Below, one piece after another: positions 1-9,154 of a stretch of DNA of 64,000 nt; the stretch's first letter is position 1, and every line of letters begins with the position of its first letter. The DNA comes from JAYVFR01 sp043772945. Its GTDB lineage: Bacteria; Patescibacteriota; JACMRA01. Below the pieces are notes generated by a model. That model had not been told where the DNA came from, did no database searches, and saw nothing but the letters and a program-made list of their open reading frames with translations. A program made the position numbers and the translations under genes. The stretch is from the NCBI GenBank assembly GCA_043772945.1, contig JAYVFR010000021.1, positions 1 to 64,000 of the forward strand. The letters run 5' to 3'.

Positions 1-634
1 GAATTTCTTCAATACGAACATCTTTCCCAGCGTCATCGTAGTAAACAGTTGCTTTCATGGTCATCAAATCAATCATCCCTCGCAAAGTATCTTCTGCGCC
101 AATAGGTAGCTGCATAACAACCCCGTCGTCAGTCAAGCGATCCTTAATTGATTTAACATCAAAATAAAAATCAGCTCCAGTTCTATCTAGTTTATTAATA
201 AAACACATTCTAGGAACGTTGTATTTATCAGCCTGTCTCCAAACTGTTTCAGACTGAGACTCTACTCCAGCCACCCCATCAAAAACCGTAACGGCTCCGT
301 CAAGTACGCGAAGTGAGCGCTCTACCTCAATAGTAAAATCAACGTGCCCTGGTGTATCAATGATATTAAAGCGAGTTTTAGTATCTTTATCTTCTCCATA
401 AACCCAACTTGGGGCGTCCCAATAGCAAGTTGTCGCAGCGGATGTAATTGTAATTCCGCGCTCCTGTTCTTGGGCCATCCAATCCATAGTTGCAGTTCCA
501 TCATGCACTTCTCCAATTTTATGTGAGCGACCAGTATAGAGCAAAATACGCTCAGTAGTTGTAGTTTTACCTGCATCAATATGGGCAATAATTCCAAAGT
601 TTCGGACTTTGTGAATGGGGTTGGAGCGGGGCAT
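1..634 (-). CDS. fusA: Translation elongation factor G, N-terminal part (gene runs off the left edge)
   Basis: EF-G is the GTPase that drives ribosomal translocation after peptide bond formation. The minus-strand reading frame from the ATG at 634 stays open to the window edge. It carries the G domain: G1 AHIDAGKTTTTERIL, G2 RGITITSAATT, G3 DTPGHVDFT and G4 NKLDRTGAD, in the order and spacing of EF-G. About 211 residues are visible; domains II-V lie outside. The upstream neighbour is a DUF1543 gene rather than rpsL/rpsG, so the classical str operon order is not kept on this side. Identification is secure; only the C-terminal part is unseen. Confidence 0.97.
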   Translation of the reverse strand, partial: MPRSNPIHKVRNFGIIAHIDAGKTTTTERILLYTGRSHKIGEVHDGTATMDWMAQEQERGITITSAATTCYWDAPSWVYGEDKDTKTRFNIIDTPGHVDFTIEVERSLRVLDGAVTVFDGVAGVESQSETVWRQADKYNVPRMCFINKLDRTGADFYFDVKSIKDRLTDDGVVMQLPIGAEDTLRGMIDLMTMKATVYYDDAGKDVRIEEI

Positions 635-898
635 AGAATCTAGAAAAGAAAAGTTTAAAATATTATATAAATAATAATTGATTATACAGCTACACTTATT
701 TATTTAACTTTGAATTGTCAAGAATTTGGTTAGAAACTGGTGTTAGGGATTATATCATTTATTTGGGATAGAAGTCGGTTGTTAGTCAAAGTATCGCCTT
801 TAGTTTGAACATAAACAGCAAAAACCAGCAAAAACTACATAATTTGATTTATTAGTTGCATTCGCATAAAGTGATTTACATTTATGGCGCTTGGAGGC

Positions 899-1459
899 TT
901 AGATTCTGTGGTAACCTAAAATTACAACCTGAGTTTGGCTAGTTTCGAAAGTTGGAATTAATTTTATTTGATAATTTTCTAAATTCTCCTCAATATTGAT
1001 TATATCATCTATTTCAAGCTTGTCATCTAAATGGGGTTTAGAGTAATTTTTGAAAAAAGCTTTTTTGGTTTCTAGTTGTAAAATCTCTTCCTTATTTCTA
1101 GCTACAACAAAAATAGGTTGGTGAATTTCTCCAAAAACCCCTTCAAAATATCCTCCGAAGTTAATCAACCATAATTTAGGTTGGTTTTCATCTTTATTTA
1201 CAGTTCCCAAGTCTTTTTTAGTAATTTGAATTTTGTATCTATCAATAATATCTAATTCTCTGTAAAGATCTAAATGTAACCTTTTATTAATTAATCCAAA
1301 CCATTTGGTTTTTAGATCCTGATATGTATCTTCTATTTGAGCTCCGACACTAAAAATAATATCGTGTAATTCAGTATTGCACTTTTCCGCTCGCCCTCCT
1401 ACATAGCAAGCATACAATTTAAGGTTAATATCTTCAGGTGCGTTAATTGTTTTGGTCAT
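899..1459 (-). CDS. DUF1543 domain protein
   Basis: A 186-residue cytoplasmic protein with no signal peptide or membrane segment. The N-terminal half carries the DUF1543 signature: LYACYVGGRAEKCNTELHD, then VGAQIEDTY and a KxxWFG stretch. DUF1543 proteins often carry two copies of the unit, and a weaker second half (LWLINFGGYFEGVFGEIH, with VVARNKEEIL) fits that. The biochemical role of the family is unknown. It lies upstream of fusA on the same strand with a 260-base gap that holds no other gene. The ATG at 1459 is the only good start. Family assignment is from recognition of the motif. Confidence 0.75.
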   Translation of the reverse strand: MTKTINAPEDINLKLYACYVGGRAEKCNTELHDIIFSVGAQIEDTYQDLKTKWFGLINKRLHLDLYRELDIIDRYKIQITKKDLGTVNKDENQPKLWLINFGGYFEGVFGEIHQPIFVVARNKEEILQLETKKAFFKNYSKPHLDDKLEIDDIINIEENLENYQIKLIPTFETSQTQVVILGYHRI

Positions 1460-1679
1460 AAATTGCTTATTTTACATCATCTAGACCTATTTGATTTTCT
1501 GGGGTTAAATTACTTGATTTAGTATTATTGGGTCTAAAAGTTATATTTAGATAAGATTGTTTGCGGCTTTTTCTCGCTTGCTAGAAATTTTGGCGAATTC
1601 ACAGCCTGTATCGCCTTGAGCTGTTGAATTAATAAATTATACTATCAAGTATTTGGTGAAAAAAACTTTCGTGCTTTCT

Positions 1680-2216
1680 TTAATCTTTTTTTAAAAAATC
1701 TCTAACTAAAATCATTCTGTTTTCTACGCTACCCGTTACTTTCAAAAATTTGCCTTTGCAGTTTTGGTTCAAAAAGTTAAAAATAATTATATCTATGTCG
1801 TTCCTTTTATTTAAATTTGCTCTCAAATCTCTCTCAAGGGCTTCAAATTCAATCGGGCAATAAATTATGTGAGTGTAGTTTTTTAGTCTCTCATTTACAA
1901 GAATACGGTAAATTCCAAGCTCGCTAGCAGTTTTTGTGGTGTCTAGTATCGTATGAGCTAAATAATCAATTACAGTTCTATCAGTTACATAATTAGTTTC
2001 TTGTTCATCTTCTGTTTGAATATGATTTAAAAGCAAATGATTTTGAAAAACTGTTCTAACGTCGGGTGGTAGTAATTCAAAGTTATTAACCCCAACACTA
2101 GGCCAAAAATTAGTTGTAGTCCTAGCGAGAGATTTGATTCCAAACTCCCTACTAATTAACTCTGCTAAAGTAGTTTTGCCTGTTCCATGAGCTCCGCAGA
2201 TCCCTATTTTATACAT
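1680..2216 (-). CDS. AAA_28-type P-loop nucleoside kinase/NTPase
   Basis: A 178-residue P-loop protein. The Walker A is GICGAHGTGKTTLAELI near residues 5-21. A DRTVIDYLAHT stretch around residue 100 matches the DR-containing catalytic region of NadR/thymidylate-kinase-like proteins, and a late ERDLRANLNKRN stretch could be a lid. AAA_28 proteins are mostly uncharacterised ATPases related to NadR's kinase domain, so the substrate is not known. It starts 21 bases after the PNPase/Nudix gene, on the same strand, and may be co-transcribed with it. A joint role in nucleotide metabolism is only an inference from that spacing. Confidence 0.72.
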   Translation of the reverse strand: MYKIGICGAHGTGKTTLAELISREFGIKSLARTTTNFWPSVGVNNFELLPPDVRTVFQNHLLLNHIQTEDEQETNYVTDRTVIDYLAHTILDTTKTASELGIYRILVNERLKNYTHIIYCPIEFEALERDLRANLNKRNDIDIIIFNFLNQNCKGKFLKVTGSVENRMILVRDFLKKD

Positions 2217-2237
2217 ATAAATTATATATTATTTTTA

Positions 2238-3797
2238 TTACTTACACTTTTGAATAAATTCCTTTTGAAAATTAACTAAGATTCCTAAAGCCTGCATAGC
2301 TTCATCAAGAGCTTTATTAATTATACTTTCATCTACAATATTAGCTCCCGCTTCAAGCATAACTATGTTATTAGCATCTCCTGAAACGACTAGATCTAGC
2401 TCAGAATTTGTCATTTGTTGATGGCTTGGGTTAATTATAAATTTTTTAACTTTAGTTAATTTAGGAGTTTCTTGTTTTTTTTGAATTGCATTTTTAAGTT
2501 TAATAGCGTACTTTGGACTTACTTGCATGACAGCCTTACTAATTTGATTAAGTTTCTCGATACTTGGAATATCGGTTAAGTCTAAATTTCTTACAAAAGT
2601 TTCAATTTTATTCCAATTTTCATCCAGTATTTGAGCATTATTTAAAGTTTCAATCTCTAAATCTTCAAAAGATAAAGTTTGGCTTTCAGCATCAACATCG
2701 GTCTCAATCAAAGCAACTCTAACGGCTGCTACGGGGCCACGAAATACAGATTTAGCACTTTCTTCTGTTTCCTGAAATTTATACTGCCAGCTATTTCTAT
2801 CGGAAACTGTATCAATCCCCATTTGAATAGTCTTAGCGACGCCACGTTTGAATACTTCAATTGCAGATGACATCGCATTCCCTAAATTATCGTGCCTGTT
2901 TTTGATACTTTGACTGTTGACCCATTCAAGCTTAAATCCCTTATCAATCTCGCTTTGCTCAAGTTTTGTTTCAACACGTTCCTCGTCTTTGAGAATTACA
3001 AGAAATGGATAGATTAATTTGGATTTATATTCATTTTCATTTTTGGGGCTATCACTTGTATTAATAATAGTTTCTCCCAGTGGAATGATTTGATTGAAAT
3101 TAATATAACCTGTTTCCTCTTTAATTTCTCGAATAAGGGCTCCCAATTCAGTTTCTCCATCATCAATCCCTCCACCAACACAATAAGCATTATCTGATAA
3201 ACCAATATTTTGCCAGTTTACTATCAAATATTTTTGAGTTCTAGGATTAAAAATAACAGCCTTTGACGTTCTCCTTAAAACTTCTCCTTCAAACGGTTCC
3301 CTGCCAATTATTACTTGATTACTTAAACTATTGTTAGAATTAATTATTTCATCTGTTTTAAGCTCAAATCCGCACATATTGAGCGCAGTCGACGCCCCAA
3401 GAACAGCCAGAATATCGGCTTGATTAATTAAATCTAAACTGAGGGTTGTGATAATTATTTGGATTTCAGTTCTAATATTAGGATCAAAAAGCGATCTCAG
3501 ACTCCTATCAACCATACGCCCAATTAAAATTGCTTTATCATTAGGACGTCCTTCACGCTTATTAAAAAGACTACTTTTAATTTTGCCACTAGCATACATT
3601 TTTTCCTCATAAATTACCTGAAGCGGGAAATAATCTCTACTTGTTTCTTTACCTACAACCACAGCAATTAAGAGTGTTGTTCCTCCACAAGTAACCGTAA
3701 CGCTAGTTGTCGCTTGAGTTGCTAAAAGCCCTGTTTCTAAAGTTATTTTTTGGTTATTAAAATTTAATTCATGTTTAATGGGCACGTTTTGGAACAT
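2238..3797 (-). CDS. PNPase first RNase PH domain with an inserted Nudix hydrolase domain, C-terminal half absent
   Basis: Residues 1-145 match the first RNase PH core of polynucleotide phosphorylase (ETGLLATQATTSVTVTCGG, FPLQVIYEEKMYASGKI, REGRPNDKAILIGRMVDRS). At the point where PNPase normally reads 'GIPF..GP', about 205 residues are inserted. They contain a Nudix domain (about 175-315) whose Nudix box at 209-231 obeys GX5EX7REUXEEXGU except that the last position is Tyr. PNPase sequence resumes at 353 (RGPVAAVRVALIE). It is interrupted again at 366-451 by an unrecognised helical segment and ends with NPSHQQMTNSELDLVVSGD and what follows. The helical domain, second RNase PH core (the catalytic one in PNPase), KH and S1 domains are all missing. 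Function is unclear: possibly a Nudix hydrolase on an RNase PH scaffold. Confidence 0.85.
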   Translation of the reverse strand: MFQNVPIKHELNFNNQKITLETGLLATQATTSVTVTCGGTTLLIAVVVGKETSRDYFPLQVIYEEKMYASGKIKSSLFNKREGRPNDKAILIGRMVDRSLRSLFDPNIRTEIQIIITTLSLDLINQADILAVLGASTALNMCGFELKTDEIINSNNSLSNQVIIGREPFEGEVLRRTSKAVIFNPRTQKYLIVNWQNIGLSDNAYCVGGGIDDGETELGALIREIKEETGYINFNQIIPLGETIINTSDSPKNENEYKSKLIYPFLVILKDEERVETKLEQSEIDKGFKLEWVNSQSIKNRHDNLGNAMSSAIEVFKRGVAKTIQMGIDTVSDRNSWQYKFQETEESAKSVFRGPVAAVRVALIETDVDAESQTLSFEDLEIETLNNAQILDENWNKIETFVRNLDLTDIPSIEKLNQISKAVMQVSPKYAIKLKNAIQKKQETPKLTKVKKFIINPSHQQMTNSELDLVVSGDANNIVMLEAGANIVDESIINKALDEAMQALGILVNFQKEFIQKCK

Positions 3798-3976
3798 ATT
3801 TTTTTAATTCTTTTTTTAATTCTTTTAAAGAGATTGTGTTATTTGATTTGAATATAGTTGTATCAGTAGACTTATTTTTTGGCAAATTATCAATACTGTT
3901 TGAGTTGACATTATAGTTTAGTTATCGTAAAGGTTGTGTCCGAATTAATTTAATTAACTTTTAATTAACTTTTCAA

Positions 3977-6313
3977 ATGAAAAATCTATTTTCTAAATTT
4001 AACTTTAATTTTCCTAAAATATCTAACTATTTTCCGAGCCTTGGTTTAGATGATAATTATCAAATGAGGCTTAATTTATATATCATTACTAGCGGAGCTT
4101 TGGGTCTTTTACTAATGCTTTCAATTTTAGATTGGGCAGGAAATTTTGGAGGGTTTGTGGGTGGATTGATGGCGCTTTTGGTAGGAAGAGGCTCAATTTT
4201 AATACCACTTACTTGTTGGCTTTGGACTTGGATTTTTATTCGAATTCAACGTGAGAAAGTAATTAATCGCGATTTAAATATTCGTTTGGGTTGGGGGGTT
4301 TTATTCATGGTTTGGGTAGCTCTTGCCTTATTGAACATGCTTTTTGGGGTCGAAAGTCCTGATCAAGTCGAGATAGGGGGCGGGTTTATGGGTTATATTC
4401 TCTATCCTTATTTGCTACATAACACTAATTCTATTCTAGATTTTGGGGTGTTTGGGAGTATAGTTATTTTGTTTGGAATTGGGCTTTTTGGGTTTTTTTT
4501 AACTTCGCAAAAAAAGTATACCGAATTTATTGATATTATTAAAGATTTATTGAAAAATCCAGACAAGCTTTGGAATTCGATTCCCGACATTTTTGATTTG
4601 TGGCACAAACCTAGACTAGAAGCCTTACCTACTTTAGAATTAGAAACCCAAGAGGAAGTCTCCGAAGAAATGCCTGAAAACCAAGATATTTCAATTGATG
4701 ATAGTCGTCTCAAGGGGGCAGAAAGTTATTTTAATAATATTTCGAATTTTAGTGACTACACCGAAGAAAACGAGCAGGATATTTTTATACAAGAGGATCA
4801 AAAAAACGATTTATTATTAAATCCATCCGTAGACTTGCCTTTGATTAGTCCAAGTATTTCTCAATTTATCACTGAAAAAAAATTTTCTCAAAAATGGCAA
4901 AAACCAAGCCTTGATTTACTTTATACAAACACTGTCAAAAAAATTGAACCCGTTGATATTGATGACAAAAAAATGAGAATTAAAAATACTTTTAGTTCAT
5001 TCGGGATTGAGGTTGCTATGGGGGAGGCTATTACTGGCCCTACTATTTCGCAATTTACTTTTCGCCCTGCTAGCGGAGTTAAACTCTCTAAAATTAATTC
5101 TCTTCAAAATGATTTAGCTCTTTCCTTAGCTGCTAAAAGTATTCGTATGGAGCTTCCTATTCCTGGAATGAGCTTTGCGAGTATTGAAATTCCGAATGCA
5201 AGCAGAACGCCAATTAGGATTAAGGATTTAATCTCTAGCCCCCAATTCCAAAAATTTGTTGGAGAGTTACCGATTGCAATAGGAACAAACGTTAGTGGTG
5301 AAAATATTATTTTTAGTCTCTGCAAAACTCCGCATTTACTTGTTGCAGGAGCTACAGGGAGTGGTAAATCAGTCTGGATTAATTCACTTCTTTTAAGTCT
5401 TTTATACAAATATTCTCCAACAGATTTGCAAATAATTATGGTAGACATGAAGATGGTTGAATTAACGCTTTATAATAATATTCCTCATCTTTTAACTCCT
5501 GTTATTACAGAACCAGATAAAATAATTAACGCTCTTCGATGGAGTGTATCTGAAATGAATGCTCGTTACAAGTTGCTTACAAGATTTGGTAAGCGAAATA
5601 TTGCTGACTATAATGATTTTGTAGTTGCTACCAAAACCACAGAAAAAATGCCTTATATTGTTTTTATTATCGATGAACTTGCTGACTTAATGATGCGAGC
5701 CAAAACTGAGGTAGAGCCTTTGATCGCTAGGCTTACTGCAATGTCAAGAGCTGTTGGAATTCACTTAGTTCTGGGTACTCAGCGACCTGACACAACTGTG
5801 GTAACAGGACTTATAAAGACAAATGTTCCTAGTAGAATTTGTTTTGCAGTTGCCACTCAAATTGATTCAAGGGTTATTTTAGATACTGGAGGAGGAGAGA
5901 CTTTACTCGGGCAAGGAGATGGTTTGTTTAAAAACCCAAGTGCAATTAGGCCAGTGCGATTCCAAGGAGCTTATGTAGACGAAAAAGAAGTTAAAGAAGT
6001 AGTGGACGTTTTAATAGACCAAAAAATTAAAGGTAAATTTGATAATTACAATCCCGATGTAATAGAGCCACCAGCAGGAATGGTTACTTTAGTTGGAAGT
6101 CGTGGTAGGATTGAACCAGAAAGTGCCGTAATGCTTTACGAAGAGGCTAAAAAACTTGTTGTGCAAGAAGGTCAATGCTCACCTAATATAGTGGCAGGCA
6201 ATCTAAAAATTGAGTTAAAGCAAGCCAAGCAACTAATAGAAGAATTAGAAGCTAATGGAATTGTAGGTCCTGAAATAGATGGAATGAATGGTCGCGAGGT
6301 TTTAGTTATTTAA
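3977..6313 (+). CDS. ftsK: DNA translocase FtsK/SpoIIIE
   Basis: FtsK pumps chromosomal DNA through the closing septum. The 778-residue protein has four hydrophobic segments in the first 180 residues and a short acidic linker (about 200-290). The motor follows: alpha/beta domain with Walker A GATGSGKSVWINSLLLSL near residue 457, Walker B VFIIDELADLMM near 560, and an LGTQRPDTTVVTGLIKTN motif. The gamma winged-helix domain is at the C-terminus (NLKIELKQAKQLIEELEANG, ending in GREVLVI). The linker is short compared with E. coli FtsK, as in many small genomes. It is divergent from the PNPase/Nudix gene, so promoters for both lie in 3798-3976. Confidence 0.97.
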   Translation: MKNLFSKFNFNFPKISNYFPSLGLDDNYQMRLNLYIITSGALGLLLMLSILDWAGNFGGFVGGLMALLVGRGSILIPLTCWLWTWIFIRIQREKVINRDLNIRLGWGVLFMVWVALALLNMLFGVESPDQVEIGGGFMGYILYPYLLHNTNSILDFGVFGSIVILFGIGLFGFFLTSQKKYTEFIDIIKDLLKNPDKLWNSIPDIFDLWHKPRLEALPTLELETQEEVSEEMPENQDISIDDSRLKGAESYFNNISNFSDYTEENEQDIFIQEDQKNDLLLNPSVDLPLISPSISQFITEKKFSQKWQKPSLDLLYTNTVKKIEPVDIDDKKMRIKNTFSSFGIEVAMGEAITGPTISQFTFRPASGVKLSKINSLQNDLALSLAAKSIRMELPIPGMSFASIEIPNASRTPIRIKDLISSPQFQKFVGELPIAIGTNVSGENIIFSLCKTPHLLVAGATGSGKSVWINSLLLSLLYKYSPTDLQIIMVDMKMVELTLYNNIPHLLTPVITEPDKIINALRWSVSEMNARYKLLTRFGKRNIADYNDFVVATKTTEKMPYIVFIIDELADLMMRAKTEVEPLIARLTAMSRAVGIHLVLGTQRPDTTVVTGLIKTNVPSRICFAVATQIDSRVILDTGGGETLLGQGDGLFKNPSAIRPVRFQGAYVDEKEVKEVVDVLIDQKIKGKFDNYNPDVIEPPAGMVTLVGSRGRIEPESAVMLYEEAKKLVVQEGQCSPNIVAGNLKIELKQAKQLIEELEANGIVGPEIDGMNGREVLVI

Positions 6314-6441
6314 TTTAATTTGTTGGGATTTTTTTAAAATATCACGTGAGGATTTTTTCGACTAGCTTGACATAATCCTTGACAAGAATTGTTAAAAGTT
6401 AGATTTTAAACAAAATTTATTTCAACAAACAGAATCGTGAT

Positions 6442-6747
6442 ATGATTACTCGTTCAAATCTAAAAGCAAATTCACGTAAACAAAAATTATTAACCCAAAA
6501 ACGCCAAAAGAAAACTAATTTATTTCTTCAGATTCCAGACTTAAAGAAAATTACTTTTGGAATTGAGTTGCAATTTGTAACTTTTCTTGTTTTAACGGTT
6601 GCTATTTTAGGTTTAATGAACTACGTCAATCGATCTAGTAATTTGGATACTCAAGCAGAAAATGCGAATAATTCTTATCCTAGAATTTTAAATAATTATA
6701 ATCGTAAAGTTATTAATAACAATAAAGAAGTTCTTTTACGCGAGTAA
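6442..6747 (+). CDS. Small single-pass membrane protein, unknown
   Basis: A 101-residue protein with a very basic N-terminus (many Lys/Arg/Gln in residues 3-28) and one membrane segment (FVTFLVLTVAILGLMNYV, about 46-63). An Asn-rich external tail follows. This bitopic N-in layout recalls small divisome proteins such as FtsL, and it sits directly after ftsK on the same strand. No leucine-zipper coiled coil is visible, however, so the FtsL idea is speculation. The start at 6442 is an ATG. No family recognised. Confidence 0.6.
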   Translation: MITRSNLKANSRKQKLLTQKRQKKTNLFLQIPDLKKITFGIELQFVTFLVLTVAILGLMNYVNRSSNLDTQAENANNSYPRILNNYNRKVINNNKEVLLRE

Positions 6748-6780
6748 TTTTATTTTTTAATCAGTCTTTTTTAAGTGTTC

Positions 6781-8094
6781 ATGAAGTATTTTTACCCGTC
6801 CTTAAACAAAAATCTGTGGCAACTAATCGGTCCTTCAATCGTTTTTGTAGCCCTTAGCCTTAGCAGCGGAGAGATTATGCTTTGGCCTGATATGATAGGA
6901 AAGTATGGTTTGCAAATTATTTGGCTAATTCCTATTGTTCTAATTCTGCAGGTTGGGGTTAACCTCGAAATAGAGCGTTACACTATTACCACTGGTAAAA
7001 ATATTTTAACGGGCTTAATTCAAAAGCAAGGATTTTTAAAGTATTTGTTTATTTTGGGAGTTTTTGGGAGTTTACTTTGGCCAGGTTGGGTATCAGTAGC
7101 AGGAAATACTTTATCAGTTCTATTAAAAGCTAATAGTTACGGGAATGTATTGTCAGCCTTTTTGATGATGCTTGTTTTAACAATCTGGTTTCACCCTAAA
7201 AGTTATCAAATAATGGAGCAAATTTCTAAAATAGGTTTATTTTTGATAGTAATTACCAGCAGTATTGTTTTAATCAATAATTTTAAATTAAGTTTAATTC
7301 TTTCATCTTTTCAGAATGTTTGGATACCAAATCAGTCGAATGATAAGCTAACTTATTTAGCTGCTCTTGCTTTTGGAGGGACTAGTGGAGTCTTAAATTT
7401 AGTTTATAGTCATTGGGTAACGGCTAAAAAATACGGAGCAACTCAAATTCCAGCAGGGAATGAAATTGATTGGAACAATCCAAAAAGCCTAATAAATTGG
7501 CAAAGTTGGTGGAAAATATTAGTCAAAGAGCATTTGTTTATTTTTTATTTAGGGAATTTGCTCGGAACAATTGTCGTAGGTCTTGTAGCCGTTATGACTC
7601 TTGGGGCTTCTAAAACCCCTCTTTCTGGTTTTGAGATTATTCGTTTTCAGATAAATTATTTAAATAATGAAGGTTGGAATTTGGGAAACTTTTGGGGAAT
7701 TGGAGTTGTAATTCTATTTGTAATGGCACAGATGACTATACTTGATGCAGCGGGTAGGTTGCTATCTCAAGCTTTTAAGGTCAAAAAGAATGATAGTTTA
7801 GTTTTAAAATGGTGGCATAATCATAATAATTTAAGTCATTTAGTTGGGTTTATTGGACTTTTGGTTTTAATTGCTGGGATATTTAATTCAAAAATCTCGC
7901 AACCAGCTCAGTTAATCCAGATTTCCGCTACACTTTCAGCATTTCTAATGGTTATTTACCCGATTTTTATTTTACAAATCAATTCTAATGAGTTACCGAT
8001 ACAAACTAGACCAAAACTTTGGAATAAAATACTTGTTATTACTTGTTCACTATTTTATGCAGTTGCTAGTATTTGGACATTTTTTGTTAAATAA
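6781..8094 (+). CDS. Nramp-related polytopic membrane transporter lacking the canonical metal motifs
   Basis: A roughly 437-residue protein with about 11 membrane segments. The start of segment 1 reads GPSIVFVALSLSSGEIMLWP, which has the position and flavour of Nramp TM1. The DPGN metal-binding motif is absent, as is the MPH of TM6 (here ALAFGGTSGVLNLVYSHWV). It therefore belongs to an Nramp-like branch whose substrate cannot be read from the sequence; divalent metal transport should not be assumed. An ATG at 6781 is preceded in frame by a GTG at 6775; I chose the ATG. It lies upstream of a phytoene/squalene synthase-type gene in a same-strand run from ftsK. Confidence 0.72.
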   Translation: MKYFYPSLNKNLWQLIGPSIVFVALSLSSGEIMLWPDMIGKYGLQIIWLIPIVLILQVGVNLEIERYTITTGKNILTGLIQKQGFLKYLFILGVFGSLLWPGWVSVAGNTLSVLLKANSYGNVLSAFLMMLVLTIWFHPKSYQIMEQISKIGLFLIVITSSIVLINNFKLSLILSSFQNVWIPNQSNDKLTYLAALAFGGTSGVLNLVYSHWVTAKKYGATQIPAGNEIDWNNPKSLINWQSWWKILVKEHLFIFYLGNLLGTIVVGLVAVMTLGASKTPLSGFEIIRFQINYLNNEGWNLGNFWGIGVVILFVMAQMTILDAAGRLLSQAFKVKKNDSLVLKWWHNHNNLSHLVGFIGLLVLIAGIFNSKISQPAQLIQISATLSAFLMVIYPIFILQINSNELPIQTRPKLWNKILVITCSLFYAVASIWTFFVK

Positions 8095-8132
8095 AAACTT
8101 AATAAAAAACCTAATAATGAAAAAATTATAAC

Positions 8133-8981
8133 ATGTCCGTGCATACTGAAATTTTTAAGAAAGCTTCTAAAACTTATTACTATTCTAATATCTTTTTTCC
8201 TCCTAAAATTCAAATAAAGATCTCAAGACTCTATTCTTTTGTGAGGATTGCTGACGATTACGTGGACTCTGTTCCTCAGAATAAACAAGCATTTTTGGAA
8301 TTACGCTCTAATTATAATGGTTTGCTAAATGATAAAAGTTACCAGATGAGCTTTGTAAACTCTAATCAATTAGATTTTGAGATTATACAAAGTTTCATAA
8401 ATTTAATTAACGAAGAAGGTTTTGACTTGAAATGGGTCGAGGCTTTTTTGGATTCAATGGAACTTGATACTAATCCTGATTTTATTTATCAAACAATGAC
8501 TCAAACCAAAAAATATATTTACGGTTCAGCTAGTGTTATAGGGCTTTTTGTGGCAAAAATTTTAAATTTAGATGAGGCTTCTTATAAAGGAGCGACGCTG
8601 CTTGGTGATGCTTTCCAGTATATTAATTTTATTCGGGACATTGCAGAGGATGTTGTGCTCAATAGATGTTATTTCCCAAAAACTGAATTAGAAAAATTTG
8701 ATTTATTAAATCTTACAAAAGAGGAGTGCTACGAGAAACCAGAGAATTTTAAGAGGTTTATGGAGGCTCAAGTTTATACTTATTCAAAATGGCAACTGAA
8801 AGCTGAGGAGTATTTTAAATATATTCCCAAAAAATACCGTATTGCTATAGCGACCGCTAGTGATATGTACGCTTGGACAGGTCTTGAAATCTCTCGGGAT
8901 CCATTTTTAGTATTTCAAAAGAAAGTTAAACCGAGAAAAAGAAGAATCTTTTTAACAGCTCTAAAGAATTTGCTGAGGTAA
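8133..8981 (+). CDS. Squalene/phytoene synthase family prenyltransferase
   Basis: Head-to-head prenyl diphosphate condensing enzyme family. Both aspartate-rich motifs are present: RIADDYVDSV near residues 38-47 and NFIRDIAEDVVLNRCYFP near 161-178. The length of 282 residues is normal for CrtB/HpnD-type enzymes. No prenyl diphosphate synthase, desaturase or cyclase gene lies nearby, so the product (phytoene, squalene or dehydrosqualene) cannot be told. The C-terminus is very basic (KKVKPRKRR), as expected for membrane-surface association. A lone enzyme of this family suggests use of imported or host-derived prenyl diphosphates, which is inference. Confidence 0.88.
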   Translation: MSVHTEIFKKASKTYYYSNIFFPPKIQIKISRLYSFVRIADDYVDSVPQNKQAFLELRSNYNGLLNDKSYQMSFVNSNQLDFEIIQSFINLINEEGFDLKWVEAFLDSMELDTNPDFIYQTMTQTKKYIYGSASVIGLFVAKILNLDEASYKGATLLGDAFQYINFIRDIAEDVVLNRCYFPKTELEKFDLLNLTKEECYEKPENFKRFMEAQVYTYSKWQLKAEEYFKYIPKKYRIAIATASDMYAWTGLEISRDPFLVFQKKVKPRKRRIFLTALKNLLR

Positions 8982-9154
8982 AGCTTAAAAGAAATCTCTT
9001 CTCTTGTTAAAAAGCTAGATCTCCCTTAGTATACACGTTTGTTTATAGATTAGAGGTTTTTTTTATTTTGTTCAGTTTATATCCTCTTGATTAAAAAAAG
9101 TAATTAGTTGTTCATAATTCATTCACAAAAAAGAAGTGATAATTATGCTTTTCT

